A DNA stretch of 64,000 bases, taken from assembly GCA_026826555.1 (NCBI GenBank), contig JAKSZT010053837.1, positions 2,173,687 to 2,237,686 of the forward strand, in the 5' to 3' direction. The stretch's first letter is position 1. Every line of letters starts with the position of its first letter. The notes under the pieces are model-generated. The model was given only the letters and a program-made list of their open reading frames with translations, was not told the origin of the DNA and did no database searches. The position numbers and the translations under genes are program-made. Below, one piece after another: positions 34,785 through 47,229 of the stretch. The DNA comes from Tolypeutes matacus (lineage: Eukaryota > Chordata > Mammalia > Cingulata > Chlamyphoridae).

Positions 34785-35355
34785 ATACCTGTGAGAGACA
34801 CAGCTAGCTACCCAACAGACATTTCTTCCCCTCTGATCTGCTACCAGAACCTCAGGTTTGCCCTAGGCAGCTATGTGCCTAGCCCTTAGGGATGGTGCAT
34901 GATGCATGCTGAACACACCATGGTAATCTCATTCCCCCAGTCTATCCGGAAAGTGGGAGTGGTCTTGTGAGACAGTTTAAGTGAATGAGACAAAGTCGGA
35001 TGAGAATTTATGGGAAACATTTTGTTTTCTGTTAGGCAGGTAGAGGAGGAGGGACTGTTTGCTCTGTCCCCTCCCTCCTTCTTGCCTTTAAAAGGGATTT
35101 GACACCTGAAGCTGAGGCAGCCATTTTGTGACCTAGAGGACTCAAGCATGGGCACAATAAATGAGCATACGAAAGATGGCAGATTCAAAGACTGGTGAGA
35201 ACCTGGAGCCTTGGTGAAACTGCTGAGCAGGGGAACCAACCCTGAGACAGTCTACTCTGAACTTCTCTGAACTACTTAATAATAAATTGCTCATGGTTTA
35301 AACCTCTGTTGGTGGCTCTCATTAACCACAGGTGAAAACAGTCCTGAATTTTTAA
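34785..35355 (+). repeat. probable ancient MaLR-type LTR
   Basis: Contains AGCCATTTTGTGACCTAGAG, GATGGCAGA and the polyadenylation-like TAATAATAAATTGCTC, in the order seen in old mammalian MaLR LTRs. Highly diverged, boundaries approximate, no internal genes. Confidence 0.45.
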
Positions 35356-35630
35356 AAACTTTTTCTATAGCCTGCTATAATTTTCCTGCTCACTACACTC
35401 CCATTACAAACACATAATCTACCTACACACAAGTAAGAAGTGACAGGACTACTTTATTCCTATATAGTTAACAGAAACCAATTTAATGACTTTATAGTCA
35501 TAGTACCTTAACTATATGACCTATTAAAATAAACATCAGGAGGGAAAAACAATTTTGAAAACAAAACATAATATAGAATATTTGTTCTTTATTGACTTTG
35601 ATCCTTCCTTCACCATCTCCTACCCCTTTT

Positions 35631-35763
35631 GATAATATTGACTTTTTTTTTTTTTTTTTTTCTTTCTTTTTTTTTTTTTTTTACCGGGAGGTCCCGGGGA
35701 TCGAACCCGGGTCCCTCCATATGGGAGACGGATGCCCAACCAGTTGAGCCACATCCGACCCCT
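35631..35763 (-). mobile_element. short SINE with extra sequence after the tail
   Basis: Reversed short SINE. The duplication TCTCCTACCCCTTTT at 35616-35630 and 35764-35778 encloses not only the body and T tract but also 12 nt (GATAATATTGAC) beyond the tail. In SINE sense this is sequence 3' of the poly-A, as expected if the pol III transcript read into its flank before terminating. Confidence 0.87.
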
Positions 35764-35779
35764 TCTCCTACCCCTTTTG

Positions 35780-36820
35780 GAATAAGCATTAAATAAATAA
35801 CAAATAAATGATATCTGTTTAGAATAAACTTTTGTCTCCTTTAAGCATATCTGCCTTTTAGTAAATATTAAATTATTAAAATTTCATTCTTGAATTTGTA
35901 GCTCTAAACCTGGCTCTGTCAATATTTCCATATGCTGATGCTGATAACCAAAGCTTAGAGACCTACCTAACCTACACCAAACTCATGGTGTCATTAATTG
36001 TTTTCCTCTACTATAACTTTAATTGTCTGAATATATGGGTTATAGAATTTGAAAACGGGCAAAGCATTAAAATAAAGTTAGACTATCCAGTACAGTTATT
36101 TTAGCCATATTTTGATGGAAATCTTTCGAAGTTCATCTCCATGACTCCTGACTGCACCCAGCTCCTTCTTCCCCCGCCTGATTCTTCCAGTGCCTGGCAC
36201 CTGGGGAAGCCAGTTCTTCCAGGAGTCCTCCTTTATGCCCACCAATGCTTATCTCCACTCCCTGTCTAGAGCCCTGTTCTGCTTTTAGCTGTTTACATGA
36301 TCGCTCTACTCCAATCTACTCTTCTCTCACCATTTCTTCTTTCTCGCCTTGTCTTCTGTCCTCTCTCCTCTTTCCCAGAAAAAAAAAAAAGATAAACAGC
36401 CAACAGCCTCCCTAGTTGGAAGGAACAAACTGCCACAAGCACTCCATTCTCCACTCAAGTATGCTACCATCTTGTTATTCAAGAAAAAAGGTGGCTGAGT
36501 ACCCTTGATTGAACACAGACACAAATGAGTGTGAGTACGTGTTTGTGCATTTAAGTAGGCTCAATGTTTTAGTTATTAAAAAAAAAAAAAAAAAAGGGAG
36601 TGCATATGCTCATCTTTGGTAAGTTGTGAAGCAAAGTGCCTTTACTCACTCCTGGTTCCTGTCTCCCTTTATTCACCATTCTCTTGGATGATTATAGTCT
36701 CTTGGTCATATGGCTCATCCCACACACTAGCATATTCACTTCTTCCTGACAAATTAATCAGTTAATTTTCGGTGTAGATGTGTATGTCAGACTGCTCTAA
36801 AAATGTTAGGACACAGCTTT
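35780..36820. other. unique intron sequence
   Basis: No gene or repeat recognised. Contains an A run of about 17 near 36579. Confidence 0.4.
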
Positions 36821-37613
36821 AGTTTATACCAGCAGTTTTCAAAGCCTGGTCCAGAGATCTCAGTGGCGCACCTGAGACCCATGCAGGGGATACACAGGTC
36901 AAAACTATTCTTAGTCATACCAATATGTTATTTGCCTCTTTTCATGCTCATTCTCTCATGAGTGCACAACAGTGATTTCCAGAGGATACACTGTGTATGT
37001 ATGGTGAAGTATCACTCTGACAGCTAAGGAAAATGTGTTTGTACATTCTTGTATGTTTTAGAATTTTCTAAGGTAGCAAGTTTGAGGTACAAACAGGCAT
37101 TTTCAGAAATTAAATAAGTACTTCTACCATGTTCCTACTACCAATCTTCTGTTACAATTGCTACACTCTCCAGAAACTATCATTCAATGATTCATTGAGA
37201 GTTTAAAGAAAATTAAAGTGGATGCCTTAAACATTAACATGATGAGCTCTTTAAAAGAAAAAAAATTGTTTTCAAATGAGAAATTAAAAAGAGACTGAAG
37301 TATCTACAGGGTAAATTACAGATTGTACTGGCTACACTTAGCAGTACACAATAGCTGCTAAGAAATTAATAAAGCTTTTTATGGTTGACATTGCTGAATC
37401 CTGCTGGACAAAAAATCAGTAAAAGAAATCATGGCACTGCCACTTTCCAAGGATGCAGTTACTCATCAAATTAAAGATTTTACTGCAAACATAAAGCCCA
37501 AGTTAATATCCAGCCTTTATTGTTCTTCTGCTTTACAAGTGGGCAAATCCATAGATGTGGTTGTACTTGCTGCTTTGTTTATGTTATTCCAATAGCCACA
37601 CCAATTTATCACT

Positions 37614-37716
37614 TTTTTTTTTTTTTTTTTTTTTTACCGGGAGGTCCCAGGGATCGAACCCAGGTCCCTCCATATGGGAGACGGACGCCCAACCAGTTGA
37701 GCCACATCCGACCCCT
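37614..37716 (-). mobile_element. short DAS-type SINE in Charlie
   Basis: Flanked by perfect CAATTTATCACT at 37602-37613 and 37717-37728. It is reversed, with a T tract of about 22. Confidence 0.94.
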
Positions 37717-37886
37717 CAATTTATCACTGAAGATTTTCTTAAGTGCTGCTGAATTATTTAAAATGTTGAACAGATTTTTTGAGTCTTGTGATTGATCCTG
37801 AAACTACTGTGTTGACATCTGCTCTGATGGCTGGTGCTTCAGCATGACTCAAGGCAGTAGCAACAAACTGTACTTAAAGCAATTAT

Positions 37887-38489
37887 TGATGGTATTCTCT
37901 TGCTCACATATGGTGATTCTTGCAATGCAAGAAATTATAACAATGAGGTGGAGCCAGTGGCCACTTGATAGTTTTTGGGTAGGGAGGGGATGAGCAGTTG
38001 AGATACAGGGGCTTCTTTGGGAGTTGGAGGTTGTCCTGAGTACTGTTGTGGCGATGGATGTGGGCCATTTTGGATCAGCACACACCGCTCAGGGTTGAGT
38101 GGGGGAGAGTGTGGTCTGCGGTGTGAACTGTGGTCTGTGGTTGGTGGCGGGGCTCCAGGATGTGTAAGTTCATTGAGGTTGGTGGGCCACACTGTGGGAG
38201 ATGTTTGTGTGGGATGTGGTGGGAGGTGTGGGAGGTGGGCAAATGGGAATCCCAGTGGGTTCCGTGTAATATTTTAGGTAATCTAAGCACCTCTTAAAAT
38301 ATATGTATATATATATATATATATAAATAACATTTTTGTAAGCAAATACACATATATGCATATATATTTATATATCATTTTGCAAATGTTTGTATGTATT
38401 GTGAGAATTTTGATTTTTACCCATAATGAAAAAATAAATAAATAAAAAAATAATTAATTAATTAATTAAAAATAAAAATAAAAAAAAAT
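37887..38489 (+). mobile_element. L1-like retroposed insert with G-rich 3' region
   Basis: A 603-bp insertion flanked by perfect AAAGCAATTAT at 37876-37886 and 38490-38500, ending in a long A/TAAA/TTAA tail. The pre-tail sequence (GGGAATCCCAGTGGGTTCCG, then AATCTAAGCACCTCTTAAAA) resembles L1 3' termini such as that at 50260. I read it as a 5'-truncated L1 3'UTR. The rest is G-rich and unrecognised. Confidence 0.75.
38300..38325. repeat. (TA)n microsatellite
   Basis: Alternating TA tract inside the retroposed insert, with further TATA-rich sequence to 38375. Confidence 0.9.
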
Positions 38490-39249
38490 AAAGCAATTAT
38501 ACCGTTCCCTTCCAATCAATCATTAAAGAGAGAGAAAGCAAGTTTCATTTAATGTCCTTGATAAAGCAATAAATTATTAATTTTATTAAATTTCAACCCT
38601 TGAGAACATGTCTATTATTCTGTGGGGTGAAATGGGAAGTACATGTGAAGCACTTCTGCGGCATACATAAGTTCAATGGGTTGTCTTGAGGGAAAGCATT
38701 TATGTAACTGAGTTGTGAGCTAAACTAATCATCTTTTTCATGGAACACCATTGTTGCTTACAAGAATGGCAGACAGACAACTTCTGGTTTTTCACAGTTA
38801 GGTATCTGGTAGACATTTTCTCTAAAATAAATAAAGTAAGCCTGTCATCTCAAGGGAAAAAAATGACAAGATCTATTGCCAGTGATAAAATTTGAGCTTT
38901 CAAGAGTAAATGAGAAGTTTGGAAAACTTATATTTGCCATCGTGATCTTGACTACTTCCCAATTCTTAAAGACTTTCTTGATGAGACTGATGGTCATATT
39001 CATAAATGTGACTTTTAAAAATACTGTATTAAAAAATGTGTCAAAATTTGAAAGATCTGCATAACTCAGTAAACCATTATTTTTCAAATGACCAATGTAT
39101 TATTACAAACTCACACATGTCAAAGATACATGTCGTTTTAATGTTAATCTGTTTTTTTCCAATAGAATCTTTACGTAGAAGTAACAAATCAGAAAGATGA
39201 GCTCTTGGCTTTGAATACGTTTTAAAATGTTAATTCTGTAACATATATT

Positions 39250-39470
39250 CAACCTAAATTTTTCCATTTTATCTAATTTCAGGTATACAATTCAGTGGTG
39301 CTTATTACATTCACAGTGTTGTGCTACCATCACCACCATCCATTACCAAAACTTTTGCCTCACTCCAAACAGAAACTCTGCCAATTAAGCATTAACTCCC
39401 CATTTCCTACCTCTACCCGGCCCCTGCTAACCTGTATTTTAGTTTCTGACTCTGACCAATAGGGTTTAAT
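39250..39470 (-). repeat. ancient L1 fragment, antisense, in Charlie
   Basis: GTATACAATTCAGTGGTGCT, GTTGTGCTACCATCACCACC and ATTAACTCCCCATTTCCTAC are hallmark antisense L1 motifs. Confidence 0.75.
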
Positions 39471-40044
39471 GTTACAGAATACAAAAAATCCATTGATATT
39501 GATTTAGATTCAACATTGCAAGTAATCTTTAAGAATCTACCACTTGTAATATCCACAATTACGTGAAAAGAATATTAAAATACACTTTTTCCTTTCCAAC
39601 TACAATGGATATGTGTAACCTGACTTTCTTCAGTTACTTCAACCAAAACAACATATTGCAACAGACTGAATATGATAGAAGTAGTTATGAAAATCCAGCT
39701 GATCTTCTATTAAGTAATGCGTTAACAAGTGTGGTAAAAATATAAAACAATGTTACTCTTCTCATTAATTTTTTTTTTGGAATACCTTTCTTCAAAAAAA
39801 TGTTATTTATGTTAACATTCAATGAGTTTGTTGTTTATTTTTAAATGAATATTTTAAACATTTCTCAGTTTTAATTTCTACCATGTTAAATATTGAAATA
39901 GACCACATAAACAAAAGCTTTTTGATGTCCTGAATAAATTTTAAGAGTGTAAAGGTGTCCTGAGACCAAAAAGTTTAAAAACTGCTGGTTTTTACCACCA
40001 CAAAAAAAGTATGTGTATGTATGAAAATGGGTACCCAAATAAGA

Positions 40045-40160
40045 ATCAGAAAATCTCAGCTCCAATTCTAGCATCACTTCTCATTTGCTCTGAGATTTGG
40101 ATAAATTACTTAGTATCTCTAAGCATTAGTTTCCTCATCTATAAAATGGATACCTAGTGT
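40045..40160 (+). repeat. MIR fragment
   Basis: CTCAGCTCCAATTCTAGCAT ... TTTCCTCATCTATAAAATGG follows the MIR core. Confidence 0.7.
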
Positions 40161-40424
40161 CTTATTCTAAAGAGAAAAGAGAAAAAAAAAAGTCAAAGTA
40201 ATTTATAAACTACAAGGTATATTATTACAGATCTTAAAGCTAAGAGTTTTAAGCACTTCTTGTAATGTTTCTACTAAATTCTTCATATTCTGAAAAATTC
40301 ATCATTAAAAAGAGAACTTATTGAAAATGCAAAGTGGAGATTTTTCACTAGCCAGTTAGCTCAAATGTCCAACACACAGTATTACTGTATGAAATTTCTT
40401 CCCCTACAGTTATCCAGTATTTTC

Positions 40425-40650
40425 AACTCATTATTAGACATTTCCAAATATACACAAATGTAGAGAAAATAAACCCCAATATACCATCATCCAGCTTCAA
40501 CAAGTACCAAAATTTTGTCCTTATATAGTTTTATTTCCCATTTGTGTGTACTTGTGACTATCCTCAGGTTTTTAAAAACAAATATTAGGCATCCTTTCAT
40601 TTTGCCTATAAATATTTCCATACGTATCTTTAAGAGATGAAATTTTTTTT
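40425..40650 (-). repeat. ancient L1 fragment, antisense
   Basis: ATACACAAATGTAGAGAAAA and CCATCATCCAGCTTCAACAA are typical antisense L1 3' motifs. Confidence 0.65.
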
Positions 40651-40689
40651 AACATAACCATAATACCATTATAGCTAAAAACTTTATGG

Positions 40690-41125
40690 TTATTAGAATA
40701 CAGGTTACCAAAGCCAGCTAGAGGGGGAAAATAGAGAGTTAATGCTTAATTCTATTTAGGGTGATACAAAAGTTTTGGTAATGGATGGGGGGGTGACAGT
40801 AGCACAACATTGTGACTGTAATTCAACTGAAATATATCTGAAAGTGGATAAGATGGGCAATTTTAGGTTGTATACATGTTACTATAACAAAAAAAATTTT
40901 TTAAACCCAGAGAACTGCACAACACAAAGAATAAACCCTAATTATGGATTACAGTTAATAACATAATTATAATTATATTGTTGCATCAATTATAACAATG
41001 GTACTATACTAATGCAAAATGTTAATATAGGGAAAACTGTGACAAAAGGGCATATATGGGAACTCGGCACTTTCTGCATGATTATTCTGTAAACCTACAA
41101 CTGCACTAATTAAAAAGTTTATGGT
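40690..41125 (+). repeat. L1 3'UTR fragment
   Basis: GTTTTGGTAATGGATG, AACATTGTGACTGTAATTC, TGGGCAATTTTAGGTTG and CTGTAAACCTACAACTGCAC follow the L1 3'UTR order. Confidence 0.75.
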
Positions 41126-41129
41126 TATG

Positions 41130-41905
41130 AGTTTTTAGTAACATCTAATACTCCCTGCTCAAATTCTGTCTCAAAAAATGTTATTTTTAGTTTTTTAGTT
41201 GATCTGTATCATAAAAATGTCATTCTTACTGGTTTCTTTTCAGGTGAATGAATACAAGATTTTTAAACTAAAGCTAGGAAGGAAGGAAGAGGAAATAATA
41301 CCATGCTTTATATACCATGCACAGTTTATAAAACAAAGTCAGCAACTGTCTTTCTGGGGAATGTACTTCTCCCCCAACCAAAAAAAATAAGCAAACAAAA
41401 CCATATAACAACAACAAAAACAAACAAACAAAAAACCCCACTACAAAACAGGCCAGATGGCTGGCATTTGCTCTTCAGTATTCTGAGAAGTGACCAGAAG
41501 AGGACACAGCTCAGCTGCTCAGGGAGGGGAGGAACTGTTAGGCAGCGAGCAGAGAGAGCTGACAGGAAGCAACCACCTGCCATTTCGGAAAGGATGAGGT
41601 CAGAGCCAGCCACAGGGTCAGGGGAGCTGGGGCACCATCAGACGCTAGGTCCTGGTGGGAGCATACTGCTCAGATATGAGCCGGGCACCCAAGACAGTAA
41701 GGCAAGCCCCTGCAGGCTTCAGCTCAAAGCTCAAGAAACAGCACTCTAGGCTACAGCAAACAGGTGCTGGAGATGTAATGGAGCCTCAATAAACATCAGC
41801 AATTGTGAGAATTAATTCAGTTTATTGAGCAAATATTGGTCAAAAGCCGACTCTACCAGCACTACCATAGGATATGAATTGTGTATTAAAAAAAAAAAAA
41901 TTATA
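41130..41905. other. unique intron sequence
   Basis: No gene or repeat recognised. A 148-codon plus frame at 41303-41749 has no family resemblance. Confidence 0.4.
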
Positions 41906-41998
41906 GGGGAGTGGATGTAGCTCAGTGGTTGAGCACCTGCTTCGTATATATGAGGTCCTGGGTTCAATCCCCCGTACCTCCTAAAAAAAAAAAAAAAA
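41906..41998 (+). mobile_element. tRNA-derived SINE, TAGCTCAG subtype
   Basis: GGGGAGTGGATGTAGCTCAG with B box GGTTCAATCCCC and pure A tail. AATTATA-like flanks are seen on both sides. Confidence 0.87.
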
Positions 41999-41999
41999 C

Positions 42000-43290
42000 A
42001 ATTATACAATGTATATAACAGGCAGCATAGACTCCTCTACATGCATCTTTCCCAAATCATTTCAAGGGAGAAGACAGAGATATTTAATATTGATTTCCTT
42101 GCCATATCATTATGATTTATAGTGCATAGTTGCCCCCCCCTACTACCACCCTCATATAGACATTAAAACAAATCTGAGTTCTACCGTCCTTCCCAAATAC
42201 TGCCCCTAGCATTTATACCTACAATTCTTTTCTAAAGGAATATTTAGGGAGATGCTCAAGGGAACATTACCTCCTCTTAAAATGTTTTTCTTTTCCATAG
42301 GTAATAATATCTCAAGCATGTCAAAAGATACTAGAGATGAAAACTGGTTAGGTACACATAGAAAAATTTTCAAGGGGTTTGGTTCTATAGACACACATAT
42401 TCAATATAATCTGGACTCTTTCACAAATTCACCTATAATTGTTGTTTTTTTTAAAGTTTAAAACTGGAAAAATAGTGGAGAAGAGGAAGGAACATATTTC
42501 TTAAAGGGCACACTTTGTAAATGTGCCCGAAAACATGAAATAGTCACTAATAGTCACTAAAAATAGTCACTAATAATATTTTAGTTGACATGATAAAGAA
42601 CATCTTCTAAACAGCAACGGGGAAAAAAACAGAAAAACAAAAAACCTGGCAGTGAGATAAGTAGAAAAGGAATCCAGACTTCCCCATCTGAGAATGAACA
42701 CTTTTGCTTAGGTTTCTGCTACCTGTAGAAAAATAGTGAAAATTATAAACTGAAGACAATTTCAGTCAGACCATTAAACCCCTACAAATCTTTAAGGAGA
42801 TATAATTAAGCATATAGAGGATGTGACAATCCAAATTTTTCATTCAATTCCTGTACCACACTGATGAGATCTGGACAGAGGTCAACCCTGACCTATTTTA
42901 CCCATCTAGTAATTAAGCCCCAAACTGTCTGAACCCGATAGTGTTTGCACATCATTTGTTTTGTATATTCTCATACATGGTGCCACCAAAACAAACAGTC
43001 CTTGGAATTTAGCTTCACTTTAAAGGACCATAGTCTACTTTTCCTAATGAAGAATCTAACCTAAGTATATAACCCAACACATAACCCTAAATAAACTGTA
43101 AACAATAATATTAACCTCATTGTAATAGCAAGATTCTCAATAAATGGCAACAAAAGAATTGTAGATAAATTGTTAAGGAGTTAAACACTCCAAGCTTACA
43201 TGCTTCCATAAGAATATTTACAGAATAAGTTGAATGGTAATTCTATAATTTCCTTCATTCTGATAATTATTATTTTCCCAAGACATCACT
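42000..43290. other. unique AT-rich intron
   Basis: No gene seen. A small tandem AATAGTCACT repeat lies at 42539-42572. Confidence 0.4.
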
Positions 43291-43299
43291 ATTTCACAT

Positions 43300-43460
43300 C
43301 AGGTTTTTCATGTATTGTTTATTGCCCTGTCTTCTCCCACTAGAATGTAAGTTCCATAAGGGCAAAAACCTTATCTATCTCACTTTCCACTGTATGCCTA
43401 GTGTCCTGCACATAGTAGCGGCTCAATATTAATTTGCTTAATGAACAGATGAATAAATGG
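43300..43460 (+). repeat. L2 LINE 3' end
   Basis: AGAATGTAAGTTCCATAAGG, TGCACATAGTAGCGGCTCAA and the GAATAAAT end match the ancient L2 3' terminus. Confidence 0.82.
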
Positions 43461-43494
43461 CTTCCCCCGTTGGCAGCCCCCATCATCCACTTCA

Positions 43495-43775
43495 CTGCCC
43501 CCATACAAATGCTGACCATCTTTTAATGCCAAGGTCAAATTCCATTACATCTCTGAGGACTGCCTCCCTGAACCCGCCAATATCTTTCTCCTTTAAACCT
43601 TTAATTTGACACTTACCAGCTGTCTGATAATTGTTTATCTTTACATATTTATATATATCCCTTAAAATTCTTATAATCCTACCCTCCTTAAGAGCAAAGG
43701 CCTGAGTCTCAAACTTTTGGGATCCACCCCAGCATATGCACACAGTAAACTTTTAATAAATTTTGCTTGATTAAT
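43495..43775 (+). repeat. L2 LINE 3' end, second copy
   Basis: CTGAGGACTGCCTCCCTGAAC ... CTCCTTAAGAGCAAAGGCC ... CACACAGTAAACTTTTAATA follows the L2 3' region, including the end of its ORF2. Confidence 0.78.
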
Positions 43776-43779
43776 TTAT

Positions 43780-46700
43780 ATTTGTAGTTAATCCAGATAA
43801 TCAGTTTAGTTATAAGTTTCAACTTTTTATACCTTATCCCTCCTTCCCAAATAACTCAAAATATGCCATGAAATTGCAGTGGGTCCCCTCTATTTTAAAT
43901 TTACCTCTGACAATTTCAAGTTTTATATTCCCTGCTCATAACTTACTTTATCCAATACCCACGCCCGAGGTTAAATTTTTTATGTAATGAAAAATCTTGT
44001 GACTTTTTGGTGATATCTATAATGAGGTTTCTAACCCCAATCAAGAAGTAGGTGGATTTCATTACCATCTTCTTCTTGCTGTTGAATATCTGAGGATAAT
44101 TTGCCCTTTATGCTTTTTTCCTTTCTTGTGAAGATGTACCCCATTTCCTTCTTTACTGATCATACCGCAGGCAAGGTTTTATTATTCCTTTGTACCTGTC
44201 CTAGGAATCCTGCCTTAGATCCTACTTTTTGAACCATTCCTATCTGGTTTCCCCAGTCATTTATTGGATTTAATTTCTAACTCCCTTTCTAAATCAGCTT
44301 GTATACAAGAATGGCCTCTTTTTAAAGCCCGAGCCTGCTTTTTTCAATTCTAGCCAACCTTTATGAACCTCATCCACTCACACAACCAACCCTTGATCAT
44401 CTGGGCTAATGAAATGTATAACAACATCTAATTATCCACAACACAAGAAAATCAGATAAAATTTGACATCTGGCTTTGGAATATATCATATGAGACTTCG
44501 GGCAAGATTGACTTTCTTAATTATGTTTTGCTTAAGCCAACATTAGTAAGATTTTCTTTTACAGTGGTAGATGTCAGTCTCGGTTTTTTAATTTGATGCA
44601 CTTCATCTAAAAAGGAGCCAATCAAACATCAACTGTGGTTTTTTCCATGAAACCTTTCAACCAGTTTCTTCAATCTGTTGAGATCTATCATAAAATCCGG
44701 TTTCTGTTTCCCCTGATTTATCTCCTCCCTTTTCTTGGGACTCTGAAGAATCCTGATACAAATCAGTTTATATTAGTTTACTTTTTCAATTTAAGTACCT
44801 TTTGCTTGAGCTCTCAAAGCACTTGAGAGATGTTAAGTCTTTGGTGAAATATTTAGTCCAGAAAACAGGATAGAAAACCTCATCTTTGTCAGATACACCA
44901 GAAAAATTTAGGTTTCTAGCATAAATTACACTGGTAATTCTAGCAAAGTACATTTAGTAGATCATGACCGGTTGAAAAATAGAAAAACTTTAATACTCAA
45001 GAACCATGTAAATCTGCTTGATCACTATATATGGTTATATTTTCCAAGAACTCTACTGAATTAAGTCCCTAATACACACATTTATAGAAAATATTATCAA
45101 AACGAACAGCAACCTTGGCCCTTCTCCTGGCCACAGCCTAAACTTTGCATTCATCTCAGACCTCCTCCGCCTTATCTCCAACTCCCAACCATGCCACAAT
45201 TAATTTTTAAATGTATAGGGGGAAAAAAAGGAAAGAACTGGGTTAACATGGGTCTTCTCTTTTGATCCCTTCTCAGTTACTACTATTAAAATTCTGGCCA
45301 TCATCTCTAATTTTACATGACTATTTTTACAGTTACCAAATGAACACAAGGACAAGGGCTTCTCAAACTGAAGAAGGAGCAAAACTGGAAAATTCGGCAC
45401 TCCTATTCCCTGCCCCCCTATAATCACGCACTATCCAGAAATCTACAATGTCTAATTGGACCACCCACGTAAATTAAGTACAATTTTATGCCAAGTCATA
45501 CATTTTACTCAGAGTTACTAACACACCAGAGGTTAAAATTTAAAAATTTAAACATCATTACCACAGTTCATACATTTTTTTATATCTGGATGTAGGCTTA
45601 CAGTGCTTGAACTGACTTAGTTTCATACTCTATTATGACCATGTTACCAGCAGAATTAAGAATAAACCCAGATCTAATTTTTCCCCATGTGGAACTCTGA
45701 TAAGTGCAAATTATTTTATTTTAAAAACACCTTTGGGGCTGGTATTATTTAGTTAATAAAATGTTAATGAAAAAATAATTTAACAGCAACCTTACAAAGT
45801 CCTCAAGACTCAGTAAATTCCACAACTTTATTTAAAAAAAAAAAAAAAAAAGCTTTTCCAATGCCTAGTCATAGTTTGACTAAAATACCCACACAAAGCA
45901 ATGAATTCTTAGTTTTTCAATTTACTTCTCCAAGCTGCTGCCTTCACCAAATACACAAGTTTCACTTATCACTTCCCAAGCTGTGTGTCCACTAACACAC
46001 GAGTCTCAAGAAAAAGTAAATAATTAAAAGTTATTTAACTTGGTTGGTAAGAGATTATTTTCTTCCTTTAAAGTTTTACCTTAAGTTTTACAATCTTTTT
46101 TCTTGATAAAATGAAACAGAATAAATCCTTTGAGGAGACAGTTGTCACCTTTGTGTACTCTCAATCAGCCCCATTAAGTCGGTGGCATAAAGGGGCATTT
46201 TTCTGACATCTAAATCCCCCAAATAGTAGTCTAAAGATCTTTCATGGATGGTAAATTTCACACACACACACACACTGAAAGAAGAGAAACATACCTGGTC
46301 GTTTTCTAAACAGGTTTGATAAGTTTTGTTCACTTGTAAGAACAGGGTATTTATTTACTTACAATCTTTTAAAGCAGAAGTGGCAGCCAGAGCACTGGAT
46401 AAATAAAAACTTCAGAGAGTTTTAAAAATCCTGCATCTTAACTCACCTCTCCTGACTTCCAGAGGCACGGCACAGCACACCCCACCGCAAATGAGATTAT
46501 GCAACAGGTTTTTTCTCTCCACCTTACTCATTACAAGCTGGTTAGAGGTGTGCTTTCTCCAATCTGAAACACCCAGGAGAACTTCAAAACGCCAAGAATC
46601 TTTGCAGCTGACGTTTAATAAACTTCTTTGGGACTTTACAGTACCCATTCATTTGGTTAATCCTGGAAAAATCCTAAACTCTATTCTTTTTAATTATCTA

Positions 46701-47015
46701 CCTATTTTCTCAAGTTATGATCCGGTTTCCTTAAATAAACCCAGCATCTGAAAACTGAAGGTTTCGCATAACATATATTCTCCCCTGGTGTTTTATTACA
46801 TGAAAGGAAACATGATAAACGGACCCTCAGTTGCCTCCCTGGGCTTTATTTCTCACGTTTTACAGTTCATGTAAATAGAAAAGTTACTGGCGTACCGGGC
46901 TCCCCAATACTGTGACCCGAGATCCGGTATGAAAATTTTAAGAAAATTTTAATTTTTTTTTTTTTTTGGTTGGTTGCTTTGGTTTAGGCAAGCAGCACCG
47001 TCACCACCCAGGTGG
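43780..47015. other. unique intron, repeat-poor
   Basis: About 3.2 kb adjoining the CpG island with few recognisable repeats (a (CA)n run at 46257-46275 and an A run at 45834-45851). No exon is evident. Repeat depletion beside a promoter can reflect regulatory constraint, which sequence alone cannot show. Confidence 0.4.
46257..46275. repeat. (CA)n microsatellite
   Basis: Nine CA units. Confidence 0.95.
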
Positions 47016-47229
47016 CCTCGCTGCTTACACCAAAGGCGAATTGGGGATAATGGGAACAGTCAGGCCGGGGCCCCACTTGGCAGGCGTGTTGTGTAACAGT
47101 CGCGCCTGGAAGTGAGCAGCTTGGGCCGCGGAGGTGCCGGGTCCCGCGGCCGGGGCCCGGGCCATGCCCGCTCGGGGCGGCCAGGGGCGCACAGTCCGCG
47201 ACCCCGCGCCGCGGTCGCCGGCCGCCTTA

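Larger units (their letters stand above)
37380..39062 (+). pseudogene. Charlie (hAT) transposase pseudogene
   Basis: Discontinuous plus-strand translation recovers hAT motifs. VGKSIDVVVLAALFMLF (37540-37590) matches the DESTD-type catalytic block. CVDICSDG (about 37810-37835) follows. FNVLDKAINYINFIKFQPL lies at about 38550-38605, and VDIFSKINKVSLSSQGK at about 38810-38862. Stops, frameshifts and two insertions destroy the frame. The blocks lie in the order expected for the Charlie/ZBED-like lineage. Confidence 0.88.
36830..39987 (+). mobile_element. end-to-end hAT-Charlie transposon, nested insertions
   Basis: The left end CAGCAGTTTTCAAAG and the right end, reversed, CAGCAGTTTTTAAAC form the terminal inverted repeat. 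GTTTATAC (36822-36829) and GTTTTTAC (39988-39995) are a 7/8-match 8-bp duplication. The interior holds a decayed transposase, and the 3' region (GAGTGTAAAGGTGTCCTGAG) is typical of Charlie elements. It was later invaded by a SINE (37614-37716) and an L1-like retroposon (37887-38489). An antisense L1 fragment (about 39250-39470) is also present. Confidence 0.92.
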
